Shown: positions 1 to 7,533, counted from the stretch's first letter. The stretch: DNA of 11,390 bases from Methanobacterium sp. UBA353 (GCA_002496805.1 DALO01000001.1:1-11390); one strand, 5' to 3'. The notes: a model not told the origin generated them from the letters alone. Translations and numbers: made by a program.

Positions 1-75
1 CTTTTACTAGGAATACTAATATCCTACGGCCAAAACGAAATCCAAGAAATTTACACACTGGAAAATTTCACTTAA
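1..75 (+). CDS. C-terminal end of an upstream gene (partial, unknown)
   Basis: Frame 1 is open from the window edge to a TAA at 73-75. It gives 24 residues, beginning with a hydrophobic stretch (LLLGILISYG) and ending in a polar tail (TLENFT). The other two forward frames either stop at once or give an arginine/proline-rich string unlike a protein tail. A weak hairpin and a nine-T run directly downstream fit the end of a transcription unit. The hydrophobic start would suit a membrane protein, but the fragment is too short to name a family. Confidence 0.4.
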   Translation, partial: LLLGILISYGQNEIQEIYTLENFT

Positions 76-110
76 AACAGACACCCTGTTAAAACAATAC
101 ATTTTTTTTT
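76..110 (+). terminator. Hairpin plus T-tract behind the upstream gene
   Basis: AACAG at 76-80 can pair with CTGTT at 86-90 around a five-base loop, and a run of nine T follows at 102-110. Archaeal RNA polymerase terminates mainly on T-runs, so the T9 is the stronger signal; the 5-bp stem may be incidental. It lies immediately after the TAA at 73-75, which fits termination of that gene. Confidence 0.45.
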
Positions 111-178
111 ACAAAAAATAATACTACAGGGAAATTTTAATTACAACTTAAAGGAATGAATTAATTGTATTAGATCAA

Positions 179-243
179 GGTGAGTATATTTCTGGGTGAG
201 TATATTACGATTATGTTGTATGTAAATGTATGGTGAGTGTATT
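179..243 (+). repeat. Three copies of GGTGAGTATATT before the marker-7-like gene
   Basis: GGTGAGTATATT occurs at 179-190 and again, identical, at 195-206. A third copy with one change (GGTGAGTGTATT) is at 232-243. The first two are 16 bases apart, the third 37 bases further on. The GGTGAG of the third copy is well placed as ribosome binding site for the ATG at 248. The upstream copies may be duplications of that site, leader elements or protein-binding sites; the sequence alone does not decide. Confidence 0.6.
232..237 (+). promoter_or_regulatory. Ribosome binding site that fixes the start at 248
   Basis: GGTGAG matches the archaeal anti-Shine-Dalgarno core and ends ten bases before ATG 248. 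The longer in-frame start, ATG 230, has no purine-rich site upstream and overlaps this motif. ATG 248 is therefore preferred, and it also gives the MYK... N-terminus expected from the resemblance to marker protein 7. Confidence 0.6.
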
Positions 244-247
244 AATT

Positions 248-742
248 ATGTACAAAATTATGCTGTTTAGTGGTGGATTGTACAAATACGATCTCTTGGT
301 TGAACACGTTGATGATGTGGGTGGGTTGATAATTCAAAAAGACAGCCTACAAATCTCCCGTAACACTTCATTTCTCAGAGAAGAAATAAAGGTTCTGCTA
401 ATCGTTCCTTCCAATGAGATTTCCAGCGTTAAATCCCTGGCTAAGGAAATAAAAGGTGAGATAGAGGAAGTGGAACTTGAAGATGCAATTCACAAAAAAC
501 TCATAAAATCTCTAAAAATATACGATATTCTAAGTAAATCAAACTCATGGCTTAATACGGAATCTATTAAAAAGCAGATGGAAGCAGAAAAAGAGTTAAT
601 CAACAATGTGGATGCTATGAAAAAGGAGTATATCCCCAAAGTTGAAGAATGTTTGGAATTAATGTTAACACTTGAAATCTTGCAAAGACGCCATGAAAAT
701 AATGAATTTGAATATTGCATTATATTAGACGATAAAAAATAA
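248..742 (+). CDS. Protein with methanogenesis-marker-7-like N-terminus and unrelated helical C-terminus
   Basis: 164 residues from ATG 248 (an alternative ATG at 230 adds six). Seen: residues 1-78 carry MYKIMLFSGGLYKYD, then VDDVGGLIIQK (21-31), a hydrophobic strand VLLIVPSNE (49-57), and LAKEIKGEIEEVELE (64-78). From memory this order matches the start of methanogenesis marker protein 7, a roughly 300-residue protein of methanogens whose role is still unsettled. After residue 80 the likeness ends. The conserved centre of marker 7 (the VVSP...LPH and GLARG-type segments, as recalled) is absent, and residues 80-150 are charged and probably helical or coiled-coil. No signal peptide or membrane segment is visible. 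It could be a decayed paralogue, a regulatory relative or a separate family sharing the first domain. The gene stands apart from the glycan genes, between terminator-like sequences on both sides. The family call rests on recall only. Confidence 0.45.
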   Translation: MYKIMLFSGGLYKYDLLVEHVDDVGGLIIQKDSLQISRNTSFLREEIKVLLIVPSNEISSVKSLAKEIKGEIEEVELEDAIHKKLIKSLKIYDILSKSNSWLNTESIKKQMEAEKELINNVDAMKKEYIPKVEECLELMLTLEILQRRHENNEFEYCIILDDKK

Positions 743-751
743 CAAACCCCC

Positions 752-786
752 AAAATAGTATACAATGGGGAAAAAAACTATTTTTT
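752..786 (+). terminator. Hairpin and T-run after the marker-7-like gene
   Basis: AAAATAGT at 752-759 can pair with ACTATTTT at 777-784 across a 17-base loop, with the T-run at 781-786 forming the 3' arm and tail. A CCCCC/GGGG pair (747-751 with 767-770) offers an alternative fold. It lies ten bases past the TAA at 740-742 and probably separates this gene from the glycan genes. Confidence 0.45.
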
Positions 787-864
787 ATAGGATTTACTAA
801 TATCTTGAAAGAATTTACTAAAAAAATTTACATAAATCAACCATGAATTTGTAAGGGGAATTAG

Positions 865-1134
865 ATGATCAAGGGAGAAACCCTGATTTTTATTGGAATA
901 GCAGTTGTAATTGTGGGTGTGCTACTTACATTTTTAGGAACGGCCCTATTATCTTCGGGAAAAAATAATAACCGTGAAGGGGATGACACCAAAGTTAGTA
1001 CGGGTGGAGTGATACTCATTGGCCCAATTCCAATCATCTTTGGAAATGATAAGAGTATGATCACAGTGACTATATTAGGGGCCATTATTTTGATGGTTAT
1101 AGCATACTTCTTATTCTATAGGGGAGGTTCTTAA
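865..1134 (+). CDS. DUF131 / TIGR00304 family small membrane protein
   Basis: 89 residues with two clear membrane segments: about 6-30 (a glycine/valine-rich hydrophobic stretch) and about 68-86. Between them is a polar loop (GKNNNREGDD) followed by the block STGGVILIGPIPIIFGNDKS. The GGV-x-IGPIPI-x-FG-x-DK pattern is the hallmark of the archaeal DUF131 family, whose usual length is about 80-100 residues; function is unknown. An AGGGGA site at 854-859 sits well before ATG 865. The gene lies 89 bases before the GT-C-like gene on the same strand, but such proteins also occur outside glycan loci, so a shared job is unproven. Nothing looks broken. Confidence 0.85.
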   Translation: MIKGETLIFIGIAVVIVGVLLTFLGTALLSSGKNNNREGDDTKVSTGGVILIGPIPIIFGNDKSMITVTILGAIILMVIAYFLFYRGGS

Positions 1135-1141
1135 AAATAAC

Positions 1142-1161
1142 CTCTAAAAATGTATTTAGAG
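1142..1161 (+). terminator. 7-bp perfect hairpin between the DUF131 and GT-C genes
   Basis: CTCTAAA at 1142-1148 pairs exactly with TTTAGAG at 1155-1161 around a six-base loop, seven bases after the DUF131 stop. No T-run follows, so it may be a processing or attenuation site or an mRNA 3'-end stabiliser instead of a true terminator. Confidence 0.3.
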
Positions 1162-1223
1162 AATAATAATCTACTAATCTTACAAATACTCATTAAACTA
1201 AAGATAGTACAAAAGGATCAGCC

Positions 1224-2867
1224 ATGAATGTTGAACTTGATAAAAAAAAACTTAACAAGAAATATATTATTGTTTTACCAGCTTTAGCAGCACTCTGCAT
1301 TGCACTAATCCCAACTATTAAATATTATTGGCCTATGGGTTGGGATATAATTTATCATGTGCAGTATGCTCAGGTTTACACCCAGTATGGATTCACTCTT
1401 ACTGATCCTCAACTGAATGCTCCTTTTGGGAGGAAAATGGCGTATCTTCCACTTTTCCATTTTATAATAGCGGGTATTGGAAGTTTGCTCAATGTTGACT
1501 ATTTCCAAGTAGCCAGATTCATGCAGCCCCTATTTGCAATGTCGATAGTTGCATCAGTTTCATATGTGGCTTACAAATTTTACGGAGAACTGGCAGGGCT
1601 GGGAGCAGGGTTTTTGATATTGTCCAGTTATCTGGTGGGTAGGATTATTCTGCCTCTTCCAGAAAATTTGGCGTTGATTTTTATTCCACTGGCTGTTTAT
1701 TTGTACCATCAATCTTTAAAAAATAAAAACCTGAAACCCGCCTTTTTTGGAGGTATTTTGTTAATAATAGTAGTTTCTACCCATCAAGGGGCCACATTAT
1801 GCCTCATGTTAACCATTGTAGCTATAACAATTTTGGAACTATTGGTATATCGAAATATTGGGGTTTTAAAGAATTTCACAATATTCTTCCTGGCATTTAT
1901 ATTAACCGTGCTTGGCGGCATCACTTATCTCCAAATTTTCAATCCAACATTATTGCATAACTTTGTAGGTCAGGGCATAACCAGTGTTACTGGAATGAGC
2001 ACATCCCTCCCTATTAATCGACCTCTTGGGCTATTTAGTTATCTGGGAAATTTAGGCATTTTAGTACTGATTTTTTCTCTTCTTGGGGGCATGTCAATTC
2101 TGAAGAAAATTCAAAAAAAGAATTCAAAAAGAAAAGACTTGATAATACTGGTATGGATATTTACCATGTTCCTTCTAAGCAATGCTTACTGGTTCGGGAT
2201 AAATGTTATTTCATACCGGGTGCTCATATACCTCCTGATACCCCTTTCAATACTGGGAGGATATGGCCTTAGCAGGACATATCAAAGAATAAAAAATGAT
2301 AATCGATTGTCATCAAAAAAGGTGCACACAATTGTATTAGTATCCTTTTTATGCCTGTCATTAGCTAGTGGAATTTTAACTGTTGAAAACCCTAAAATTG
2401 GAGTTTATGGCGTTAAAAACTATGAAGGATATGTTCAAATCGCCCCCCCTTCAAATGCAGAGGTTGAACTTGCTAATTGGTTTAAAAACAATGGTGATGA
2501 CAGCCGTTATGTTGTTATTTCCAACAGGTTTACTGGTATGTTCTTGGCAGCTGAAACAAACATGTCTTTCCGTGAAGGTTTCCAGTATTTTTCCACAAAT
2601 AAAAATGTTGTGATAGAAGAAAAATCAACCAAAAGCAGTACATTGGCAAATTTCAAGAAAGCGAATGTTGGTTATGTGGTTTATGATAAAAGATTGGTAA
2701 TATCTCCAGAAGAACACATACTAGCTCTGCGTCTAATAGATACTGAATTTTTCCCACTGCACTACTTCACTCAAGACATCCATTCCAACATTAATCGTAT
2801 AAAACCTGAATTTTCTAGAGTGGTGTATGAAAATCAAGATTTTATTGTATGCGAAATAAAGTGGTGA
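1224..2867 (+). CDS. GT-C-like multi-pass membrane glycosyltransferase
   Basis: 547 residues with about twelve membrane segments (roughly 14-32, 76-90, 100-117, 122-139, 141-161, 172-188, 192-208, 217-237, 271-290, 305-322, 330-350, 367-385) and a soluble C-terminal domain (390-547). The first loop carries GWD41IIYH45, in the place where GT-C enzymes have their catalytic or metal-binding acid. PEN (146-148), STHQGA (185-190) and the late SYR...IP...GG pattern (330-346) also recall GT-C proteins. Such enzymes use lipid-phosphate sugars outside the membrane or transfer whole glycans, as STT3/AglB do. The WWDYG-type motif of AglB is not seen, so a sugar transferase is more likely than the main oligosaccharyltransferase. 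A short AAGGATCA site precedes ATG 1224. It heads the run of glycosyltransferase genes. Substrate unknown; a noncatalytic membrane protein is possible. Confidence 0.6.
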   Translation: MNVELDKKKLNKKYIIVLPALAALCIALIPTIKYYWPMGWDIIYHVQYAQVYTQYGFTLTDPQLNAPFGRKMAYLPLFHFIIAGIGSLLNVDYFQVARFMQPLFAMSIVASVSYVAYKFYGELAGLGAGFLILSSYLVGRIILPLPENLALIFIPLAVYLYHQSLKNKNLKPAFFGGILLIIVVSTHQGATLCLMLTIVAITILELLVYRNIGVLKNFTIFFLAFILTVLGGITYLQIFNPTLLHNFVGQGITSVTGMSTSLPINRPLGLFSYLGNLGILVLIFSLLGGMSILKKIQKKNSKRKDLIILVWIFTMFLLSNAYWFGINVISYRVLIYLLIPLSILGGYGLSRTYQRIKNDNRLSSKKVHTIVLVSFLCLSLASGILTVENPKIGVYGVKNYEGYVQIAPPSNAEVELANWFKNNGDDSRYVVISNRFTGMFLAAETNMSFREGFQYFSTNKNVVIEEKSTKSSTLANFKKANVGYVVYDKRLVISPEEHILALRLIDTEFFPLHYFTQDIHSNINRIKPEFSRVVYENQDFIVCEIKW

Positions 2868-3002
2868 CCCCTTTTTGGTAGTATGGAAACATTATTTAAA
2901 GTAAATAAGTTATATTCAATAGATAATATATTTGAAAAGTAGTATTAAGCCAGTGCCTTATTAATGGAACCAAGTTAAATAAGATTTAAGTTTACACAAA
3001 AT

Positions 3003-3007
3003 GTGAT
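3003..3007 (+). promoter_or_regulatory. GTGAT ribosome binding site deciding the start at 3012
   Basis: GTGAT matches the 5' part of the archaeal anti-Shine-Dalgarno complement and ends four bases before ATG 3012. The same bases form a GTG codon in frame at 3003, which would add three residues (MII). The canonical GT2 opening MKVSVVIPALNEE begins at 3012, so the GTG is more likely part of the binding site than a start. Confidence 0.45.
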
Positions 3008-3011
3008 TATA

Positions 3012-4130
3012 ATGAAAGTTTCTGTGGTTATTCCTGCTCTTAACGAAGAAGGAATTGTTGGAAAAACTGTTAAATTAGTGCCTATAGAAAAGTTAAGGGA
3101 TGCAGGATTTGAAACCGAAATAATCGTGGTTGACAACGCATCTGAAGATAACACTGCTAATGAAGCAAAAGCAGCAGGTGCAAGAGTTGTTTATGAAAAA
3201 AACCGTGGATATGGGAATGCATATCTTAAAGGGTTCAGCGAAGCATCTGGTGACATTATGGTAATGGGTGATGCAGATGGAACCTATCCCTTTGACGAAA
3301 TGATCGAATTTATTCAACCCATTGTAACTGAAAATGCAGATTTTGTCATGGGCTCAAGATTAAAGGGTGATATTCGAAAGGGAGCCATGCCAGCATTGCA
3401 TAGATATATTGGTAATCCCTTCCTTACTTGGGTGTTGAATGCTTTATTTTCTACAGGAATATCTGACGCTCACTGTGGTATGAGGGCTATGACTAAAGAA
3501 ACCTGGAATAAATTAAACCTCCATACTTCTGGAATGGAATTTGCTTCAGAAATGGTTATAGAAGCATCAAGGTTAGATATAAAAATCGTTGAGGTTCCCA
3601 TAACCTATTATCCTCGTGGGGGAGAATCAAAACTCAGCTCGTTCTCTGATGGTTGGAGACATCTCCGTTTCATGATGCTTTACCGGCCCAGCCCATTTCT
3701 CCTAATACCTGGTGTCATTGCATTAGTATTAGGTATCAGTTTAACTACAATTGTATGGTTGATTGGACATTCCCGAATGCATTCACTGATCCTGGGTGGT
3801 TTGATGCTTTTGGTTGGATACCAGTTGCTACTATCCTGGATGTACTTCGCAGCATTCGGAGCCACCTACGGATTTTCCAGTAAATCTAACCTTATCAATA
3901 AAATAATGAACTATCACTCTTTAGAAAAAGAACTTATTTTAGGAGTGTTTTTCCTAGCAATAGGAATAATACTCGGTTTAAATGTTTTAAACAGTTGGAG
4001 CACAGTTGGATTTGGAGCACTGTTTGAAATTCAGAACGCTATCCTGGCTATGATCCTATCGATTTTAGGTATTCAAACCATATTCTCAGGAATGTTCTTG
4101 AGTCTGTTGCTGTTGGAAAAACCAAAATGA
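3012..4130 (+). CDS. GT2 glycosyltransferase with membrane tail, polyprenyl-phosphate-sugar-synthase-like
   Basis: 372 residues from ATG 3012 (GTG 3003 is possible). The GT-A domain (1-225) opens with VSVVIPALNEE and has DNAS (41-44), NRGYGNAY (64-71), the metal-binding motif GDADGTYPF (86-94, DAD at 87-89), GSR (114-116), CGMR (155-158), GMEFASEM (174-181) and RGGESKLS (202-209). This set is typical of the dolichyl-phosphate mannose/glucose synthase branch of GT2. Four membrane segments follow (about 228-251, 258-283, 308-327, 343-368), as in longer bacterial and archaeal members. The expected reaction is transfer of a sugar from a nucleotide donor to polyprenyl or dolichyl phosphate on the inner face, supplying GT-C enzymes such as the two in this locus. 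All key residues are present. The donor sugar cannot be read; a GT2 adding to a lipid-linked chain is the alternative. Confidence 0.85.
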   Translation: MKVSVVIPALNEEGIVGKTVKLVPIEKLRDAGFETEIIVVDNASEDNTANEAKAAGARVVYEKNRGYGNAYLKGFSEASGDIMVMGDADGTYPFDEMIEFIQPIVTENADFVMGSRLKGDIRKGAMPALHRYIGNPFLTWVLNALFSTGISDAHCGMRAMTKETWNKLNLHTSGMEFASEMVIEASRLDIKIVEVPITYYPRGGESKLSSFSDGWRHLRFMMLYRPSPFLLIPGVIALVLGISLTTIVWLIGHSRMHSLILGGLMLLVGYQLLLSWMYFAAFGATYGFSSKSNLINKIMNYHSLEKELILGVFFLAIGIILGLNVLNSWSTVGFGALFEIQNAILAMILSILGIQTIFSGMFLSLLLLEKPK

Positions 4131-4151
4131 GAAGCCGAGTTCACGTATTAA

Positions 4152-4169
4152 TTTTTATTTTGATATAAA
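4152..4169 (+). promoter_or_regulatory. T-rich stretch and TATA-like box between two GT2 genes
   Basis: TTTTTATTTT at 4152-4161 could terminate the upstream gene, and GATATAAA at 4162-4169 directly after it could act as a TATA box, giving a start near 4190 and a short leader before ATG 4212. Both are weak signals in AT-rich DNA; readthrough into one long transcript is equally possible. Confidence 0.25.
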
Positions 4170-4211
4170 TCCTTAAATTAAAATCATATAGATAAATCTG
4201 GAGTCGCTGCG

Positions 4212-5099
4212 ATGATCTTTGACCTTAGCATTATAGTTTTGGTGAAAAATGGTGGTAAAAGACTGAAACTGCTGATGGAAAGTTTGGAAAAACAAAGTTT
4301 CAGTGGTAATTTTGAGGTTATTGCAATCGACTCCGGTTCTGAGGATGAATCAATCCAGATCTTGGAGAAATACAACACCAAAATTTATGAAATTAAACCA
4401 GAAGAATTCCATCACAGCAGAACGCGTAATCTTGGTGCCCAGAAATCTAAAGGTGAAGTTTTGGTTTATCTAACACAAGATGCCCTCCCTATAAATAATG
4501 ATTTACTGGAAAAATTGGTAAAACCTTTGAAAGATCCTGATGTAGCTGTTTCCTACGGGAGACAAATTGCCAACCCTGAATCAGATGATGTGAATACCTT
4601 TTTTTATTCATATTTCTATCCTGATGAAAGAAAGGTTTTAGGAAAAACAGTGGCTAAGAATCCTAAAAAATTTTATATAGATCATATATATGTCTCTGAT
4701 GTGTGTTCTGCTATAAAAAAAGATGTTTGGAAAAAGTTAAGGTTCACTGATGATGTGCCGATGTCTGAAGATAAAGATTTTGCACTTAAAGTTTTGAAAA
4801 CTGGGTATAAAATTGTTTATGAACCTGAAGCTGTGGTATATCACTCCCATGATTATTCACTTTGTTCTTTGTTTAAAAGGCGCTTCCAAGATGGTTCTGC
4901 TTTTTCGAACATAGCACTGGAAGGTGAAAGTGGCTTTTTTGGTCGTGGCTTCAAATTTGTAACCGAAGAAATGAAGTTTTTAATCAGGAAAAAAAAAATT
5001 CTGGGAATTCCCTATGCACTCCTATATAATTTCATTCATTTTTTAGGGTTTTTCTTGGGAAAATATGAAAAATACATGCCAGGATTTATTAAAAATTAA
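4212..5099 (+). CDS. GT2 glycosyltransferase, rhamnosyltransferase-like
   Basis: 295 residues, a usual length for the family. Motifs in order: DLSIIVLVKNGG (4-15), IDSGSED (39-45), EEFHHSRTRNLGA (64-76), YLTQDALP (86-93), YGRQ (115-118), SDVCSAIKKDVW (162-173), SEDKDFALK (185-193) and YHSHDYS (210-216). The F-x-H-x-x-TRN-x-GA segment followed by LTQDA in place of a strict DxD is characteristic of the bacterial and archaeal rhamnosyltransferase branch (RfbF-like). The acidic ED at 186-187 is the probable catalytic base region. It is a cytoplasmic enzyme, perhaps membrane-associated through the hydrophobic C-terminal segment (about 265-283). A GGAG site at 4200-4203 lies eight bases before ATG 4212. 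Substrate assignment is by subfamily likeness only; the donor may not be dTDP-rhamnose, and no rhamnose synthesis genes are in view. Confidence 0.8.
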   Translation: MIFDLSIIVLVKNGGKRLKLLMESLEKQSFSGNFEVIAIDSGSEDESIQILEKYNTKIYEIKPEEFHHSRTRNLGAQKSKGEVLVYLTQDALPINNDLLEKLVKPLKDPDVAVSYGRQIANPESDDVNTFFYSYFYPDERKVLGKTVAKNPKKFYIDHIYVSDVCSAIKKDVWKKLRFTDDVPMSEDKDFALKVLKTGYKIVYEPEAVVYHSHDYSLCSLFKRRFQDGSAFSNIALEGESGFFGRGFKFVTEEMKFLIRKKKILGIPYALLYNFIHFLGFFLGKYEKYMPGFIKN

Positions 5100-5137
5100 T
5101 TGTAATTAATTTAAATATTTATTTAATTAGTGATAAG

Positions 5138-6145
5138 ATGAAAAAGTCCAATCCGCTGGTTAGTATCATAATTCCAAATTATAATGGAAAGATACATCTT
5201 GAAGAGTGTCTAAAATCACTGGAAATAATTAAATCTGATGATTATGAAATTATTTTTGTTGATAACGCATCAAATGATGGTTCGGTTGAATTTGTTAAAG
5301 ATCATTTCCCTAAGGTAAGGATTATTCCTTTGGAAAAAAATTATGGATTCGCTGAGGGTTGTAATCTGGGAGTTGAAAAAACCAGGGGAAAATACATTGC
5401 TTTTTTAAATAATGACACTAAAGTAGATGTTTTCTGGCTTAAAACGTTATTGGAAGCCGTTGAAACGTATGGGCCTAACCATGTCTATTCCAGTAAAGTT
5501 TTATTCTACAATGAACCTGAAACTCTGAACACCATTGGGGGTGTTATAACTCCGATGGGAAGTGGACTTGATATACACTTTGGGAAAAAGGACATTTCAG
5601 AATACAACAAAGTTCGCCTTGTTGCTTCACCTTCAGGATGTTCAATGCTGTTGAAAAAGTCTTTATTTCTAGAAATGGGTGGTTTTGATAAAGATTACTT
5701 CGCATATCTTGAAGATGTGGATTTTGGTTGGAGATGCTGGTTAAAAGGACATAAAACATATTATATTCCAGAATCTATTGTATACCATAAATATGGGAGT
5801 ACTGGGGGGAAAATGGACACTCCTTTCAGAGTTTTCAACGTTCAGAAGAACCGTTTATTTAATATTTTAAAAAATTTCTCACTTTCAAACTTAATCAAAG
5901 GATTGATTATTTCAATAATATTCGATCTGGTCCGCATGTCAAAATTCATAGTTCATGGTGATTTTTCCCTCGTGTCTGCTGTTTTAAGAGGTAATTATGC
6001 TTTCATCAAAGGGATTCCAAAAGCACTTACCAAAAGGAAGCACATACAAAAAACTAGACAGATCTCTGATGAAAAAATGGGAAAAATGGGTTTAATTGCG
6101 TCATTAAATTGGTGTTTGCAGGAATTTAAAAGGTTAGGGAAATAA
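5138..6145 (+). CDS. GT2 glycosyltransferase, second rhamnosyltransferase-type enzyme
   Basis: 335 residues. The GT-A domain shows VSIIIPNYNG (8-17), VDNASNDGS (41-49), NYGFAEGCNLG (68-78), the metal-binding FLNNDTKV (89-96, NND in place of DxD), ASPSGCSMLLKK (163-174), GGFDKDYFAYLEDVDFGWR (181-199) with the catalytic-type ED at 192-193, and YHKYGST (216-222). This layout matches the GT2 subfamily often labelled rhamnosyltransferase or WcaA/WbbL-like. The basic C-terminal part (240-335) has an amphipathic or hydrophobic stretch near 250-268 that may bind the membrane. It follows the preceding GT2 by 38 AT-rich bases with a weak GTGAT site at 5130-5134, and is 18 bases from the next gene, so the three are probably cotranscribed. 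It should add one sugar to a lipid-linked glycan in the cytoplasm; donor and acceptor are unknown. Confidence 0.8.
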   Translation: MKKSNPLVSIIIPNYNGKIHLEECLKSLEIIKSDDYEIIFVDNASNDGSVEFVKDHFPKVRIIPLEKNYGFAEGCNLGVEKTRGKYIAFLNNDTKVDVFWLKTLLEAVETYGPNHVYSSKVLFYNEPETLNTIGGVITPMGSGLDIHFGKKDISEYNKVRLVASPSGCSMLLKKSLFLEMGGFDKDYFAYLEDVDFGWRCWLKGHKTYYIPESIVYHKYGSTGGKMDTPFRVFNVQKNRLFNILKNFSLSNLIKGLIISIIFDLVRMSKFIVHGDFSLVSAVLRGNYAFIKGIPKALTKRKHIQKTRQISDEKMGKMGLIASLNWCLQEFKRLGK

Positions 6146-6163
6146 GGTTAAAGGAAATCTAAA

Positions 6164-7372
6164 ATGAAAATCTGTCAAATAATATACACTTATCCCCCAC
6201 ATGCAACTGGGGGAGCAGACATATATGCAGAGCGAATTTCAAAAGAACTTTCAATTAAGGGTCATGAAGTTGTGGTTATCACCACCCAACCTTATAATGG
6301 TTTATCTTCAATCAAATCCTCATCTAAACTGGAAAATGGAATCAAAATTCACCGTTTTTATCCGTTAAACATATATTCCTGGACAAATACTGCTGGAAAA
6401 TCATTGTTAATGAAAACTATATGGAATGTATTTGACATATGGAATTTACATGCATATTTTACCATAAAAAATATATTAAAAGAAGAAAATCCCGATGTGG
6501 TGCATATACATACCCCCACGTGGATTTCTTTATCAGCATTTGATGCTATTAAAAGCCTAAAAATACCTTTCATATTTACAGTTCATGAATACATCTTACT
6601 GTGTCGGAGAGTTTCACTTTTACATGCAAATGGTGAAGTATGTGATAATCCACGTTCGATTTGTAAACTGTATCAGAAAGTATCTAGAAAGATAGTTTCC
6701 AGTAAACCTGATTTGGTTTTATCACCATCCAACTTTGTATTAAAGATGTTGAATAAAAATGGTTTCTTCCCAGAATCCAGATGTATGAAACTCCCTCTAG
6801 GCATTACACCTTTAAATGAAAAAACTGAAAAAAAATACGATGACATAGATATTATCTATACCGGCGCCCTTATTGGACACAAAGGAGTTGACATTCTGAT
6901 AAACGCCTTTAAAAATTTAAAACATGACCATATCAAACTGCATATTGTTGGTAAAGGCGAAAAAATGGATGATCTGATAGAACTTGCTGGGCCCGATGAT
7001 AGAATAACTTTTTATGGCTTTTTAGATGGAAATGAACTTACATCACTTCAGGAAAAAGCAAATATTACTGTTATGCCATCTATTTGGTATGAAAATTCGC
7101 CTATGGCAATTTATGAAAGTTTCAAGTATGGAACTCCAGTTATTGGAAGTGAAATTGGGGGCATCCCTGAATTAATTGATGAAAAAGTTAATGGTTGTCT
7201 CTTCGAACCAGGCAATATCAAAGATTTACAGGATATACTCCAGTATTTGGTTGAAAATCCATTAGAATTAGAGAAACTAGAAAGTGGAGCATATAAATCA
7301 AGCCAAAAATATGATATGAACCTACATATTAAAAATCTGGAAAAACTATATGAAGAAACATCGGGTAAATGA
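6164..7372 (+). CDS. GT4 family glycosyltransferase
   Basis: 402 residues with a two-domain GT-B layout. The N-terminal domain opens MKICQIIYTYPPHATGGAD, where the GG (16-17) is the usual nucleotide-side glycine loop, followed by HEVVVIT (34-40), DVVHIH (111-116) and FTVHEY (138-143). The C-terminal domain has IIYTGALIGHKGVDILI (230-246), LHIVGKGE (259-266), ITFYGFLD (281-288), PSIWYENSPMAIYES (305-319) and GTPVIGSEIGGIPEL (323-337). E310 and E318 form the EX7E donor-binding pair of GT4. A loop after the HEY motif contains C147, C160 and C167, a pattern seen in a GT4 subgroup. An AAGGAAA site at 6150-6156 precedes ATG 6164, only 18 bases after the upstream GT2, so the two are surely in one operon. 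It should be a retaining enzyme using a nucleotide sugar in the cytoplasm; its sugar is not readable. Confidence 0.85.
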   Translation: MKICQIIYTYPPHATGGADIYAERISKELSIKGHEVVVITTQPYNGLSSIKSSSKLENGIKIHRFYPLNIYSWTNTAGKSLLMKTIWNVFDIWNLHAYFTIKNILKEENPDVVHIHTPTWISLSAFDAIKSLKIPFIFTVHEYILLCRRVSLLHANGEVCDNPRSICKLYQKVSRKIVSSKPDLVLSPSNFVLKMLNKNGFFPESRCMKLPLGITPLNEKTEKKYDDIDIIYTGALIGHKGVDILINAFKNLKHDHIKLHIVGKGEKMDDLIELAGPDDRITFYGFLDGNELTSLQEKANITVMPSIWYENSPMAIYESFKYGTPVIGSEIGGIPELIDEKVNGCLFEPGNIKDLQDILQYLVENPLELEKLESGAYKSSQKYDMNLHIKNLEKLYEETSGK

Positions 7373-7525
7373 GTGCAAATCCAAAAATTCCCCCAGTTTG
7401 GAACAACTAATCTATAATTCATATTGTGGTTAAAAATTCCTGAATGAATATTTTCACACTAAATTTTTATCTGAAATAATAAATCTATAATATTATGAGT
7501 TAAATGATTATATGATGCACAAATA

Positions 7526-7533
7526 CTTTATTA
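7526..7533 (+). promoter_or_regulatory. Possible promoter for the DUF2206-like gene
   Basis: CTTTATTA, preceded by the A-rich ACAAATA, lies about 50 bases before ATG 7582, within the 209-base gap that follows the GT4 gene. A start about 25 bases downstream would leave a leader of some 25-30 bases containing the strong AGGGAGAG ribosome site at 7568-7575. The large gap suggests separate control of this gene, but the box is only a moderate match. Confidence 0.3.

Noticed and set aside
180..236. 18-codon GTG-started leader peptide before the marker-7-like gene
   Set aside because: No ribosome site lies upstream and the composition is uninformative; its openness may just reflect the GGTGAGTATATT repeats.
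490..765. 91-codon - strand frame opposite the marker-7-like gene
   Set aside because: It is the antisense of a better-supported gene with a fitting ribosome site; its translation is cysteine/serine/phenylalanine-rich with no recognisable motif.
861..1085. 74-codon - strand frame opposite the DUF131 gene
   Set aside because: The + strand carries a recognisable DUF131 block; the antisense translation looks hydrophobic only because it mirrors membrane codons.
2383..2613. 76-codon + frame inside the first GT-C-like gene
   Set aside because: Entirely inside the soluble domain of a long intact gene in another frame, with no motif of its own.
3653..3883. 76-codon + frame inside the polyprenyl-sugar-synthase-like gene
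   Set aside because: Overlaps the conserved C-terminal part of the GT2 gene and lacks any family signature.
5095..5127. AT-only inverted repeats between the two GT2 genes
   Set aside because: Stems are A/T only with bulges and tiny loops; they are weak and expected in such sequence.
7111..7422. 103-codon - strand frame at the end of the first GT4 gene
   Set aside because: It is antisense to the EX7E and GTPVI donor-site motifs of the GT4 gene, which explain the coding signal.
7409..7491. Direct repeat AATCTATAAT at 7409-7418 and 7482-7491
   Set aside because: Ten bases of AT-rich sequence in an AT-rich gap can easily recur by chance.
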